From: Saccharothrix sp. S26
GTDB lineage: Bacteria; Actinomycetota; Actinomycetes; Mycobacteriales; Pseudonocardiaceae
Assembly (NCBI RefSeq): GCF_021390395.1
Contig: NZ_JAJUWT010000038.1
Coordinates: forward strand, 1-58,604
DNA: 58,604 nucleotides
Direction of reading: 5' to 3'
The notes beneath the pieces are model-generated. The model was not told where the DNA came from. It did not search any database and saw only the letters and a program-made list of their open reading frames with translations. The position numbers were made by a program, and so were the translations under genes. Shown here one piece after another: positions 34,010 through 41,912 of the stretch (position 1 is its first letter; every line of letters begins with the position of its first letter).

Positions 34010-36847
34010 CTAACCCGTCGGCCGCGGGCCGTTCCCGCCGATCGGATCGGGCTGGTTCTCGTCCGAGGTGGTGGGCGCGGTGGGGCAGGTCAGGCCGACG
34101 CAGGGACGGGTGGGGCGGGTCGGCGTCGTCGTGGTCGGCCGGGTCGAGGTCGGATCGGTCGTCGTCGACCGGTTCTCCTCTTCCTTCTTCGGCGTGGTGG
34201 TGGTCGTCGTGGTCGTGGTGGTGGTCGGCTGCGGGTTGTCGAACTGGTTGAGCTTGCGCGCCTTCGGGAACGGCTCCGGCGGGGTGCCCTCCAGCGCCTT
34301 GTCCATGAACCGCTTCCACACCTGACCGGGCAGACCACCACCGTAGATCGGGTTGCCCTTGGAGTCCTTCAACGCCACGTTGCCCTCGTCGCGGCCGACC
34401 CACACCGAGGCCGACAGCGAGGGCGTGTAGCCGACCATCCACGCCTTGGAGGTCTGGCTGGCGTCGTCGGGCAGCTCGTGCGTGCCGGTCTTGCCCGCGC
34501 ACTCGCGACCCGCGCACGGGATCCTCGAGTAGGTCAGGACGGGCTTGAGCGACTCGGTGACGTTGTCGGCGATGTCCTGGTTCTTCTGCTGGTCCGGGTC
34601 GAACGCCTGCCGGGACACGTCGACGTGCTGGTAGACGGCCTTGCCCTCGGCGTTGGTGATCTTCGAGATGAAGAACGGCTCGTGGTAGATGCCGCGCGCG
34701 GCGAAGGTGGCGTAGGCGGAGGCCATGTCGAACGGCCGCACCTGCGCCTCGCCGCCGCCGATCGCGATACCGACGTTGGGCGGGCCGCCGCTCTCGTTGA
34801 CCAGCAGGTCCTTCTTCACGCCCTGCACCTCGACGGTCTTCGGGATGCCCGCGGCGTGCGCGGCGTCGGCGACCGGCTGGGTGCCGATCTGGATCACCAG
34901 GTCGTAGAACACGGTGTTCAGCGACATGCGCATCGCCTCGCGGATGGGGCACTGCTCGCCGCAGGTGTTGCCCGGGTCGGAGGCGTTGCGGATGGTGATC
35001 TTGGTGCCGCCGAGGTTGAACGTCTTCGGCGTGCGGCCGTCGTAGGTCGAGCCGAGGCCCTTGCCCTTCTGCAGCGCGGCGACCAGGTCGAACGGCTTGA
35101 ACGACGAGCCCGCTTCCTGCAGCGTGTTGGTCGCGTAGTCCAGGCCCGTGCCGTCCTCGCCCGCGTAGTACGCCCGGACCGCGCCGGTCTGCGGGTCGAT
35201 CGCGGTGAGCGACGACCGCAGCTCCTTGGGCTGCGGGCCCATGATCTCGTGCACCGCGTCCTCGGCCGCCTGCTGCTTGGGCGGCTCGATGGTCGTGTGG
35301 ACCGTGACGCCGACCTTCTGCGCCTTCTCCACGTCCCACTCGACCTTGGCCATCTCCTGGATGACCTGCTGGCGGATGTGCAGGCGGGTGCCGCTCAGGC
35401 CGGAGTCGTCGGTCAGTTCCACCGGCACCGGCATCGGTTCGGACTGGCGGTAGCCCTGGTCGATCCAGCCGTGCTTGAGCATCTGGTCCATCACGTAGTT
35501 CCAGCGCTCTTCGCGGTAGGCCTGCTGCTCGGACCGGCCCGGGTTCTGGATCATGCCCGCGAGCAGGGCGGACTGCGCGTGGGTGAGGTCCTTGAGCTGG
35601 ACGTCGCCGAAGTACGCCTTCACCGCGGTCTTGATGCCGTAGCCGCCACGACCGAAGTAGATCGTGTTCAGGTACGCGGTCAGGATGTCTTCCTTGTCCT
35701 GCTGCTGCGACATCTTGTACGCGGTGACGGCCTCGGTGAACTTGCGGGTCAGGGTCAGGTCGGCCTGGTCGGTGGCCTCCTTGACGTACTGCTGCGTGAG
35801 GCCGGAGCCACCGCTGTTCTCGCCCTTGAGCTGGTACCAGCCCGCGCGGGCGATGGCGGTCAGGTCGAAGCCGACGTTCGTCATGAACGTCGGGTCCTCC
35901 GCGGCGAACACGGCGTCCTTGAGCGATTGCGGGATGTCCTCGTACTTGACCATGGTGCGGTTCGCGTCGCCGGGCGCGTACTTGGTCATCTCCGTGCCGT
36001 CGGCGTAGAGGATGGTGATCGCCTTGCCCTGGTCGGCCGCGACGGCCTCCGGGTTGGGGACGTCGACCACCTGGTAGGCGACCGCGAACGCGACGACGGG
36101 CGCGAGCAGCATCAGGCCGAAGGTCACGTAGCTGGTGCGGCGCACGCGTCGCCAGATCTTCTTGCGACGCACGGCGCGGGCCTCCTGCTCGGTCAGCTCC
36201 TCGTCGTACTCGTCGTCGTAGAAGGGCTCCAGCTCGACCTCGTCCTCGCGGTGCGTGAGGAGCTCGGGCTCGCGGGGCGTGCTCTGGTAGACCGGCGGCA
36301 GCAGGTCGGTCGGCTCCTCGCCGGGACGCCGCTGGGGGCCACCGGGACCGCCGGGGCCACCGGGGCGGCGCGGGCCACCGGGTCCGGCGACCGGGGGACG
36401 GCCGCCGGGCGGCACCGGGCCACCGGGTGCGCCGGGTCGGCGCAGGCCGCCGGGAGGCGTGTTCGGCCGGCCGGGCACGCTGCCCGCGGCGGCCGGGCCG
36501 TCGGGACGCGCGCCGGGAGGTGGCGGCGGGCCGCCGGGCCTGCCGCCCGGGACGGGACCGCCGGGTCCGGCGGGCCTGCGCGGCGGTGGGCCGCCGCGGG
36601 GGACGCCCCCGGCCTGCGGGATGCCGCCGGGGGGCGTGCCGGGACGGGCGAACCCGCCCGGTGGGGTGCCGTGCCGAGGGCCGGGCCCGTCGACCGGAGA
36701 GCGCGCGAAACCACCTGGCGGGGTGTTCGGACGCTCCGGCTGATCCCCGGCTCCGCGGCGCGGTGGGTGACCGCCGCCGTCCGGGTCCTCCCCGGTCGGC
36801 CATTGCGGCTCCGCGCCACGATGCCTGTCGTCATGCTGGTCGTTCAC
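34010..36847 (-). CDS. Bifunctional class A penicillin-binding protein (PonA type)
   Basis: 945 residues from GTG 36847 (GGGAGG seven bases upstream). Residues 35-180 are a cytoplasmic Pro/Gly-rich tail with repeated TPPGG units. A charged stretch follows, then a membrane helix (VTFGLMLLAPVVAFAVAYQV, ~241-260). The GT51 transglycosylase domain has AAEDPTF (catalytic Glu ~317) and GGSGLTQQYVKEATD. The transpeptidase has SSFK (Ser ~581), SLN (~642-644) and KTGT (~786-789). The extracellular end is rich in Thr and Pro, with a run of consecutive threonines and a possible Cys pair (CVGLTC). It polymerises and cross-links peptidoglycan. It lies 94 bp after the DUF5318 gene, as in many actinomycetes. 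Confidence 0.95.
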   Translation of the reverse strand: MNDQHDDRHRGAEPQWPTGEDPDGGGHPPRRGAGDQPERPNTPPGGFARSPVDGPGPRHGTPPGGFARPGTPPGGIPQAGGVPRGGPPPRRPAGPGGPVPGGRPGGPPPPPGARPDGPAAAGSVPGRPNTPPGGLRRPGAPGGPVPPGGRPPVAGPGGPRRPGGPGGPGGPQRRPGEEPTDLLPPVYQSTPREPELLTHREDEVELEPFYDDEYDEELTEQEARAVRRKKIWRRVRRTSYVTFGLMLLAPVVAFAVAYQVVDVPNPEAVAADQGKAITILYADGTEMTKYAPGDANRTMVKYEDIPQSLKDAVFAAEDPTFMTNVGFDLTAIARAGWYQLKGENSGGSGLTQQYVKEATDQADLTLTRKFTEAVTAYKMSQQQDKEDILTAYLNTIYFGRGGYGIKTAVKAYFGDVQLKDLTHAQSALLAGMIQNPGRSEQQAYREERWNYVMDQMLKHGWIDQGYRQSEPMPVPVELTDDSGLSGTRLHIRQQVIQEMAKVEWDVEKAQKVGVTVHTTIEPPKQQAAEDAVHEIMGPQPKELRSSLTAIDPQTGAVRAYYAGEDGTGLDYATNTLQEAGSSFKPFDLVAALQKGKGLGSTYDGRTPKTFNLGGTKITIRNASDPGNTCGEQCPIREAMRMSLNTVFYDLVIQIGTQPVADAAHAAGIPKTVEVQGVKKDLLVNESGGPPNVGIAIGGGEAQVRPFDMASAYATFAARGIYHEPFFISKITNAEGKAVYQHVDVSRQAFDPDQQKNQDIADNVTESLKPVLTYSRIPCAGRECAGKTGTHELPDDASQTSKAWMVGYTPSLSASVWVGRDEGNVALKDSKGNPIYGGGLPGQVWKRFMDKALEGTPPEPFPKARKLNQFDNPQPTTTTTTTTTTTPKKEEENRSTTTDPTSTRPTTTTPTRPTRPCVGLTCPTAPTTSDENQPDPIGGNGPRPTG

Positions 36848-36941
36848 GAAATGGCCTCCCAGACCGGCGTGCCGTTGCACGCGGTTCGGTGGTCGTACGC
36901 CGCTGCTCCTCGCCGGAGCGGCGCCCGTGGCCGGAGCAGGT

Positions 36942-37346
36942 TCACTCCGCCGCGGTCCTCCTGCGCGGCTTGCCAGAGTTCAGGCCACGCGTTCCCAGGA
37001 CGTATGACTGCACCAGGTGGTTCCAACTACATGTGCGGCAAACTTCGACCACGTACACGGTGAACTCCTCGAAGAGGGTCGCCATGCGGGCCAGCTCGTC
37101 GGCGGTGCGCGCGGACCCGGCCGCGTGCTTGAGCTCGTCGCCGTAGACCCAGGACACGAGGGTGAGCGGTTCCTTCCGGCACACCGGACAGGTCACCTCG
37201 CTCGGCCTGCCGTGGAACTTCGCAGCTCGCAGCAGGTACGGGCTGGCGTCGCAGACCTCCATCGTGCCCACTCGGCCCGCGTAGACCTCCGCCAGCAGCG
37301 CACGGCGCTGCAAGGCGTAGTCCACGACCTGGCGTTGGGTCGACAC
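36942..37346 (-). CDS. DUF5318 family protein with zinc-ribbon cysteines
   Basis: 134 residues from GTG 37346, giving the family start (M)STQRQVVDYALQRRALLAE; the upstream open frame is not family-like. It continues VCDASPYLLRAAKFHGRPSE and then two Cys pairs, CPVC and CRTC, that probably bind zinc. DUF5318 genes are found next to class A PBPs in many actinomycetes, which suggests a role in cell-wall synthesis, but no activity is established. Confidence 0.87.
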   Translation of the reverse strand: MSTQRQVVDYALQRRALLAEVYAGRVGTMEVCDASPYLLRAAKFHGRPSEVTCPVCRKEPLTLVSWVYGDELKHAAGSARTADELARMATLFEEFTVYVVEVCRTCSWNHLVQSYVLGTRGLNSGKPRRRTAAE

Positions 37347-37455
37347 GACGACCAGAGTACGTGCCGCCCCGACCGCGCCGATGGGCCGTTCAGGGCAGTG
37401 GGCCGGAAGCAGGGGTGGCTGTGTGCCACACGACACTGGATGAGCGTGCGCGGAT

Positions 37456-37473
37456 GTATCGCACCGATATACT
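37456..37473 (+). promoter_or_regulatory. Promoter/operator region of the PadR gene
   Basis: GTATC at 37456-37460 and GATATAC at 37466-37472 form an imperfect inverted repeat that includes a TATACT -10 box (37468-37473), 41 bp before the PadR start. Self-repression by PadR is plausible from the overlap. Confidence 0.5.
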
Positions 37474-37514
37474 GACCGCACCCATCGGCGCTCACCTTAG
37501 CGGGGAGGTGCTAC

Positions 37515-38060
37515 GTGCTGGAGTTCGCCATCCTCGGCCTGCTGCACGAAGCGCCCATGCACGGCTACGAGCTGCGCAAGCGCTTGCACGAGTTGCTGGG
37601 GGCGTTCCGCGCGTTCTCCTACGGGACGCTGTACCCCACGTTGCGCAAGCTGCAACGCGGCGGCCTCATCGTCGAGGAAGTGCCCGAAGACGACTCGGCC
37701 CGGTGGGGGCGTCGGGCGCGCAAGGTCTACAAGCTCACCGGGGAGGGCAAGGAGAGGTTCGCCGAACTGCTGGCCAACGCCGGACCCCAGACGTGGGACG
37801 ACGACTCGTTCGGCGTCCACCTGGCGTTCTTCTCCCGCACCCCGGCCGAGATCAGGATGCGCATCCTGGAGGGCCGCAGGCGCCGGGTCGAAGAGCGCCG
37901 CGAGGGGCTGCGCACCTCGTTATCGGCCACCAGCGAGCGCATCGACCGGTACACCCGGGAGCTGCACCGGCTCGGGCTGGAGAGCACCGAGCGCGAAGTG
38001 CGGTGGTTGAACGAGCTGATCGCCCATGAACAGGCCGAACAGCGCGAGCGGGACCAATAA
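37515..38060 (+). CDS. PadR family transcriptional regulator
   Basis: 181 residues. The winged-helix domain (1-90) reads EFAILGLLHEAPMHGYELRK, FSYGTLYPTLRKLQRGGLIV, KVYKLTGEGKERFAEL. A long C-terminal helical domain (IRMRILEGRRRRVEERREGL onward, Vir_act_alpha_C) mediates dimerisation. It is directly upstream of ino1 (41-bp gap), an arrangement conserved in mycobacteria and streptomycetes, so control of inositol synthesis is the likely role. Confidence 0.92.
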   Translation: MLEFAILGLLHEAPMHGYELRKRLHELLGAFRAFSYGTLYPTLRKLQRGGLIVEEVPEDDSARWGRRARKVYKLTGEGKERFAELLANAGPQTWDDDSFGVHLAFFSRTPAEIRMRILEGRRRRVEERREGLRTSLSATSERIDRYTRELHRLGLESTEREVRWLNELIAHEQAEQRERDQ

Positions 38061-38101
38061 CCCCCCGAATACGAGCACGGAAGAACTAAGGAGGACTCGG
38101 C

Positions 38102-39193
38102 ATGGGCGACAACCGCCGCAGCGTTCGAGTGGCCATCGTCGGGGTCGGCAACTGCGCGGCGTCGCTGGTGCAGGGCGTCCACTACTACCGGGACGCCGAC
38201 CCGAGCACGCGCGTGCCCGGTCTGATGCACGTCCGGTTCGGCGACTACCACGTGCGCGACATCGAGTTCGTCGCCGCGTTCGACGTGGACGCCAAGAAGG
38301 TCGGCACGGACCTGTCCGAGGCCATCGGGGCGAGCGAGAACAACACGATCAAGATCGCCGACGTGCCGCCGCTCGGCGTCACCGTGCAGCGCGGTCACAC
38401 GCTCGACGGTCTCGGCCGGTTCTACCGGGAGACCATCGAGGAGTCCGACGAGCGGCCGGTCGACGTGGCGCAGGCGCTGCGCGACGCCGAGGTCGACGTG
38501 CTGGTGTCGTACCTGCCGGTCGGCTCGGAGGAGGCGGACCGCTTCTACGCGCAGGCCGCCATCGACGCCGGTGTGGCGTTCGTCAACGCGCTGCCGGTGT
38601 TCATCGCCTCCGACCCGGAGTGGGCGGAGAAGTTCCGCGCGGCCGGCGTGCCGATCGTCGGTGACGACATCAAGTCGCAGGTCGGCGCGACCATCACGCA
38701 CCGCGTGCTGGCCAAGCTGTTCGAGGACCGCGGCGTGCAGCTCGACCGCACGATGCAGCTCAACGTGGGCGGGAACATGGACTTCCTGAACATGAAGGAG
38801 CTGGAGCGGCTGGAGTCCAAGAAGGTCTCCAAGACGCAGGCGGTGACCTCGCAGGTCGACCGCGACCTGGGCAAGCGCAACGTGCACATCGGCCCGTCGG
38901 ACTACGTGGCCTGGCTGGACGACCGCAAGTGGGCGTACGTGCGGCTGGAGGGCCGGGCGTTCGGCGACGTGCCGCTGAACCTGGAGTACAAGCTCGAGGT
39001 GTGGGACTCGCCGAACTCGGCGGGCATCATCATCGACGCGGTGCGCGCCGCGAAGATCGCGCTGGACCGGGGCATCGGCGGCCCGATCCTGTCGGCGTCG
39101 TCCTACTTCATGAAGTCCCCGCCCGTGCAGTACTCGGACTCCGAGGCGCACGAGGCCGTCGAGGCGTTCATCCGCGGCGACGTGGAGCGCTGA
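38102..39193 (+). CDS. ino1: Inositol-1-phosphate synthase
   Basis: 363 residues. It converts glucose-6-phosphate to 1L-myo-inositol-1-phosphate with NAD+, the first step to phosphatidylinositol, mycothiol and related actinobacterial compounds. The NAD-binding motif is VAIVGVGNCAASLVQG. Further conserved parts are VDVLVSYLPVGSEEADRFYA, the GDDIKSQVGATITHR active-site region with its lysine, NVGGNMDFLNM, and PLNLEYKLEVWDSPNSAG. It has a good AAGGAGGAC ribosome-binding site and is probably co-transcribed with padR. A strong terminator follows. Confidence 0.96.
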   Translation: MGDNRRSVRVAIVGVGNCAASLVQGVHYYRDADPSTRVPGLMHVRFGDYHVRDIEFVAAFDVDAKKVGTDLSEAIGASENNTIKIADVPPLGVTVQRGHTLDGLGRFYRETIEESDERPVDVAQALRDAEVDVLVSYLPVGSEEADRFYAQAAIDAGVAFVNALPVFIASDPEWAEKFRAAGVPIVGDDIKSQVGATITHRVLAKLFEDRGVQLDRTMQLNVGGNMDFLNMKELERLESKKVSKTQAVTSQVDRDLGKRNVHIGPSDYVAWLDDRKWAYVRLEGRAFGDVPLNLEYKLEVWDSPNSAGIIIDAVRAAKIALDRGIGGPILSASSYFMKSPPVQYSDSEAHEAVEAFIRGDVER

Positions 39194-39208
39194 CGTATCT
39201 GCGCGACG

Positions 39209-39235
39209 GACCCCCTGCACCCGGTGCAGGGGGTC
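39209..39235 (+). terminator. Terminator of ino1
   Basis: A 12-bp stem, GACCCCCTGCAC with GTGCAGGGGGTC, closes a 3-nt loop and is followed by TTCTC. It begins 15 bp after the ino1 stop. Confidence 0.9.
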
Positions 39236-39245
39236 TTCTCGCACG

Positions 39246-39974
39246 TCAGCGCTTCGACAGCCGCAACGACTGCCACGACCCGTCGGCCGTCCAGCCGCCG
39301 TCCACGGGCAGTGCCACGCCGTTGACGAACCCGCTGCGGTCCGGGTCGGCCAGGAACGCGACGGCCTGCGCGATGTCGTCCGGGACCGCGAACCGGCCCA
39401 TCGGCACGTGGTCGGTGATGTCGGCGTCGCCGTAGTGCCCGCCCGCCTGGGACTCGACGTCCATCTCTGTCTTCACCCAGCCCGGGCAGACCGCGTTGAC
39501 CCGCACCCCGCGCCCGCCCCACTCCACCGCGAGCGTGCGCGTCATCCCGATCAGGCCGTGCTTGGTGGTGTTGTAGGCGGCCCGGTCCGCGACACCGCGC
39601 AACCCGGCCACGGACGCGATGTTGACCACCGAGCCCCGCCCGCGGGCCAGCATGAGCCGCCCCAGCGCCTGCGTCAGCAGGAACGGCCCGGTCAGGTTGA
39701 CCGCGAGCATCCGCTCCCACTGCTCCAGGGACGTGTCCTCGAACGGCACGATCCCCGCGATGCCCGCGTTGTTGACCAGCACGTCGACCTGGTCGCCGAC
39801 CCGTTCGACGACCTCGGCCACGTCCCGGGGCGACGACACGTCGCCGACCACCCCGCCGTCGGTCTCCTCCAGGTCGAACCCGACCACCTCGTACCCGTCC
39901 CCGCGCAGCACCTCGGCCACCCGCGCGCCGATGCCCTGCGCCGCCCCGGTGACCACCGCAACTCGTCGTCCCAT
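39246..39974 (-). CDS. Short-chain dehydrogenase/reductase (classical SDR)
   Basis: 242 residues. NAD(P) motif VVTGAAQGIGARVAEVL, NNAG (LVNNAGIAG), catalytic Ser in NIASVAG, Tyr/Lys in YNTTKHGLIG, and the C-terminal substrate lid region. An Asp after strand beta-2 (GFDLEE) suggests NAD(H) preference. The substrate is unknown. It follows the HAD gene by 10 bp in the same orientation, so the two form an operon. Confidence 0.92.
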   Translation of the reverse strand: MGRRVAVVTGAAQGIGARVAEVLRGDGYEVVGFDLEETDGGVVGDVSSPRDVAEVVERVGDQVDVLVNNAGIAGIVPFEDTSLEQWERMLAVNLTGPFLLTQALGRLMLARGRGSVVNIASVAGLRGVADRAAYNTTKHGLIGMTRTLAVEWGGRGVRVNAVCPGWVKTEMDVESQAGGHYGDADITDHVPMGRFAVPDDIAQAVAFLADPDRSGFVNGVALPVDGGWTADGSWQSLRLSKR

Positions 39975-39984
39975 GGCCTGAACG

Positions 39985-40626
39985 CTAGGGCCTGGGCAGC
40001 GCCGCGGGCAGGTCGGAGAGCTCCCGCAGCACGGTGACGTGCGCCAACACGGCCGGGTCCGGGGGGAAGTGGGGGTTCGGGACGGCGTAGACGGTCATGC
40101 CGGCGGCCAGGGCGGCGCGCAGGCCGTTGGTCGAGTCCTCGACCGCGGCGCTGCGGGTCGGGTCGACGCCCAGCTTCGAGGCGGCCAGCAGGTAGACGTC
40201 GGGTGCCGGCTTGCCCGCGCCCGCCTGCTCGCTGGAGATCGCCACCCGGACCACGTCGGTCAGGTCGGTGGCGGCGAGGAACGACTTGATCAGCACCGGC
40301 GGGGACGAGCTGGCGATGGCCACGGGGTGGCGGGACGCCACCTCGCGCACGACGTCCACCGCGCCCGGCAGCACGGGCGGGCCCTCGGCGTAGCGCTCGG
40401 CCATCTCACCGATCACGCCGGACGCGGCCTCGGCCGGGGTGAGCCGGACGCCGACCTCGGTCACCAGGTAGGTCGCCCACTCGGGTGTGCTCATGCCCTG
40501 CATCGCCCTGGTCGCGGCGGGCAGCCACGTGCCCCCGTGCCGGGCGGCGAAGGCTTGGCGCACCTCGTCCCACATCCGCTCGGAGTCCACCAGCACGCCG
40601 TCGAGGTCGAACACCACCGCTTCCAC
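39985..40626 (-). CDS. HAD-family phosphatase/beta-phosphoglucomutase-like
   Basis: 213 residues, subfamily I HAD with a helical cap. Motif I VFDLDGVLVDSE (nucleophile and acid/base Asp), motif II ASSSP, motif III Lys in GAGKPAPDVY, motif IV VEDSTNGLRAAL. The Asp-x-Asp plus DSxxG pattern is that of sugar-phosphate phosphatases and beta-phosphoglucomutases. It is the first gene of a two-gene unit with the SDR, divergent from the MFS transporter. Confidence 0.9.
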   Translation of the reverse strand: MEAVVFDLDGVLVDSERMWDEVRQAFAARHGGTWLPAATRAMQGMSTPEWATYLVTEVGVRLTPAEAASGVIGEMAERYAEGPPVLPGAVDVVREVASRHPVAIASSSPPVLIKSFLAATDLTDVVRVAISSEQAGAGKPAPDVYLLAASKLGVDPTRSAAVEDSTNGLRAALAAGMTVYAVPNPHFPPDPAVLAHVTVLRELSDLPAALPRP

Positions 40627-40679
40627 ACCCCTGACCGTAGTGTGAGCGCACTTACTTCGTCATGCTAAGCAAAATCGGT

Positions 40680-40685
40680 TAGGCT
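40680..40685 (+). promoter_or_regulatory. -10 element of a leaderless MFS transcript
   Basis: TAGGCT ends 6 bp before the GTG at 40692. That spacing puts the transcription start at the start codon, and there is no ribosome-binding site. GCTAAG occurs twice around it (40665 and 40687), so a regulator could bind here. Confidence 0.6.
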
Positions 40686-40691
40686 GGCTAA

Positions 40692-41852
40692 GTGAAATTC
40701 CTCGACCAACCCCGTCAGGTGTGGGTCACGGCGTTCGCCGCGGTGATCGCGTTCATGGGCATCGGCCTCGTCGACCCCATCCTGCTTTCCATCGCCGAGG
40801 GCCTGCACGCCACTCCGTCGCAGGTCACCCTGCTGTTCTCGTCCTACCTGGGCGTCCAGGTCGTGGCCATGCTGTTCACCGGCGTCGCCTCGGCCCGCTT
40901 CGGCGCGAAGCGCACGCTGGTCGGCGGCCTCGCCCTCATCGTGGTGGCCACGGCCCTGTGCGCGCTCGCGGGCGACATCGGTCAACTCGTGGGCCTGCGC
41001 GCCGTCTGGGGCCTGGGCAACGCGTTCTTCATCGCCACCGCGCTGTCGGTGATCGTCGGCGCGGCCACCGGCGGCCAGAAGGGCGCGATCCTGCTCTACG
41101 AGGCCGCGCTCGGCCTGGGCCTGTCCGTCGGACCGCTGCTCGGCGCGCTGCTGGGCAGCTTCTCGTGGCGCGGCCCGTTCATCGGCACGGCCGCGCTGAT
41201 GGCCGTGGCGTTCGTGCTGTGCTCGGTCTTCCTCGCCAACGACAAGCCGCAGCACTCGATCCGGCTGCTCGACCCGTTGCGCGCGCTGCGCCACCCCGGC
41301 CTGCTGCGCACGGCCATCGGTTCGGCCCTCTACACGGCCGCGTTCTTCGCCGTGCTGGCCTGGTCGCCGTTCGTGCTGGGCTGGGGCGCCGTGCGGATCG
41401 GGCTCGTCTTCTTCGGCTGGGGCGCGTGCGTCGCGGTGTCCAGCGTCTGGCTCGCGCCACGCCTGGCCGACCGCTTCGGCGACCGCCGCACCACCGTCGT
41501 GGCAGTGCTCGCGTTCGCGGCGTTGATGCTGGTCATGGCGGTGCCGAACAAGCCGCTCCTGGTGGTCGCGGTGATCGTCAGCGGGGTGGTGTCCGGTCTG
41601 CTCAACACGCTGTTCACCAGTGCCGCGATGAGCGTCAGCCCCGCGCCGCGCCCGGTGGCCAGCGCCGGCTACAACTTCCTGCGCTGGCTCGGCGGCGCGC
41701 TGGCCGCGACGTTCGTCGGCCACCTCGCCCAGCCGTTCGTCGTCGCCGCCCTCTGCTGCGTGCTCGCGGCCGGCCTGCTGGCGGTGGGCCGCACGTCCCG
41801 CCGCGCCGTGCCGACCGAAGCGATCCTGGTCGGCGAGGAACTGGTGGGTTAA
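40692..41852 (+). CDS. MFS transporter
   Basis: 386 residues with twelve predicted membrane helices. The helix 2-3 loop has the MFS A-like motif GVASARFGAKRTLVGG, and helix 5 has a motif-C-like Gly-rich stretch YEAALGLGLSVGPLLGALLG, typical of drug:H+ antiporters. A central loop (LANDKPQHSIRLLDPLRALR) separates the halves. It is likely an exporter; the substrate is unknown. The mRNA appears to be leaderless. Its stop codon lies inside the PHO box of the next gene. Confidence 0.9.
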   Translation: MKFLDQPRQVWVTAFAAVIAFMGIGLVDPILLSIAEGLHATPSQVTLLFSSYLGVQVVAMLFTGVASARFGAKRTLVGGLALIVVATALCALAGDIGQLVGLRAVWGLGNAFFIATALSVIVGAATGGQKGAILLYEAALGLGLSVGPLLGALLGSFSWRGPFIGTAALMAVAFVLCSVFLANDKPQHSIRLLDPLRALRHPGLLRTAIGSALYTAAFFAVLAWSPFVLGWGAVRIGLVFFGWGACVAVSSVWLAPRLADRFGDRRTTVVAVLAFAALMLVMAVPNKPLLVVAVIVSGVVSGLLNTLFTSAAMSVSPAPRPVASAGYNFLRWLGGALAATFVGHLAQPFVVAALCCVLAAGLLAVGRTSRRAVPTEAILVGEELVG

Positions 41853-41874
41853 CAAGCGGTGAACGCCGGTTTAC
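41847..41874. promoter_or_regulatory. PHO box upstream of the first phoX
   Basis: Three direct repeats, GGTTAAC (41847-41853), GGTGAAC (41858-41864) and GGTTTAC (41868-41874), have periods 11 and 10. On the other strand they read GTAAACC, GTTCACC, GTTAACC. GTTCACC with 11-bp period is the PhoP-binding unit in streptomycetes. They overlap a possible promoter with TTAACA (41849), 17 bp, then TACGGT (41872). Confidence 0.75.
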
Positions 41875-41912
41875 GGTCCGTGGAGTCCCCTCTGACCGTA
41901 GGAGGCGTTCCG

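Noticed and set aside
32300..37063. 1587-codon open frame on the plus strand
   Set aside because: It is antisense to the second GT87 gene, the PBP and DUF5318; it has no ribosome-binding site and its His/Arg/Gln-rich product reflects GC-rich codons read in the opposite direction.
40668..40692. Iron box (DmdR/IdeR) upstream of the MFS gene
   Set aside because: GGTTAGGCT matches one half of the consensus, but the other half matches poorly (about 12 of 19 positions in total); the TAGGCT is better explained as the -10 box.
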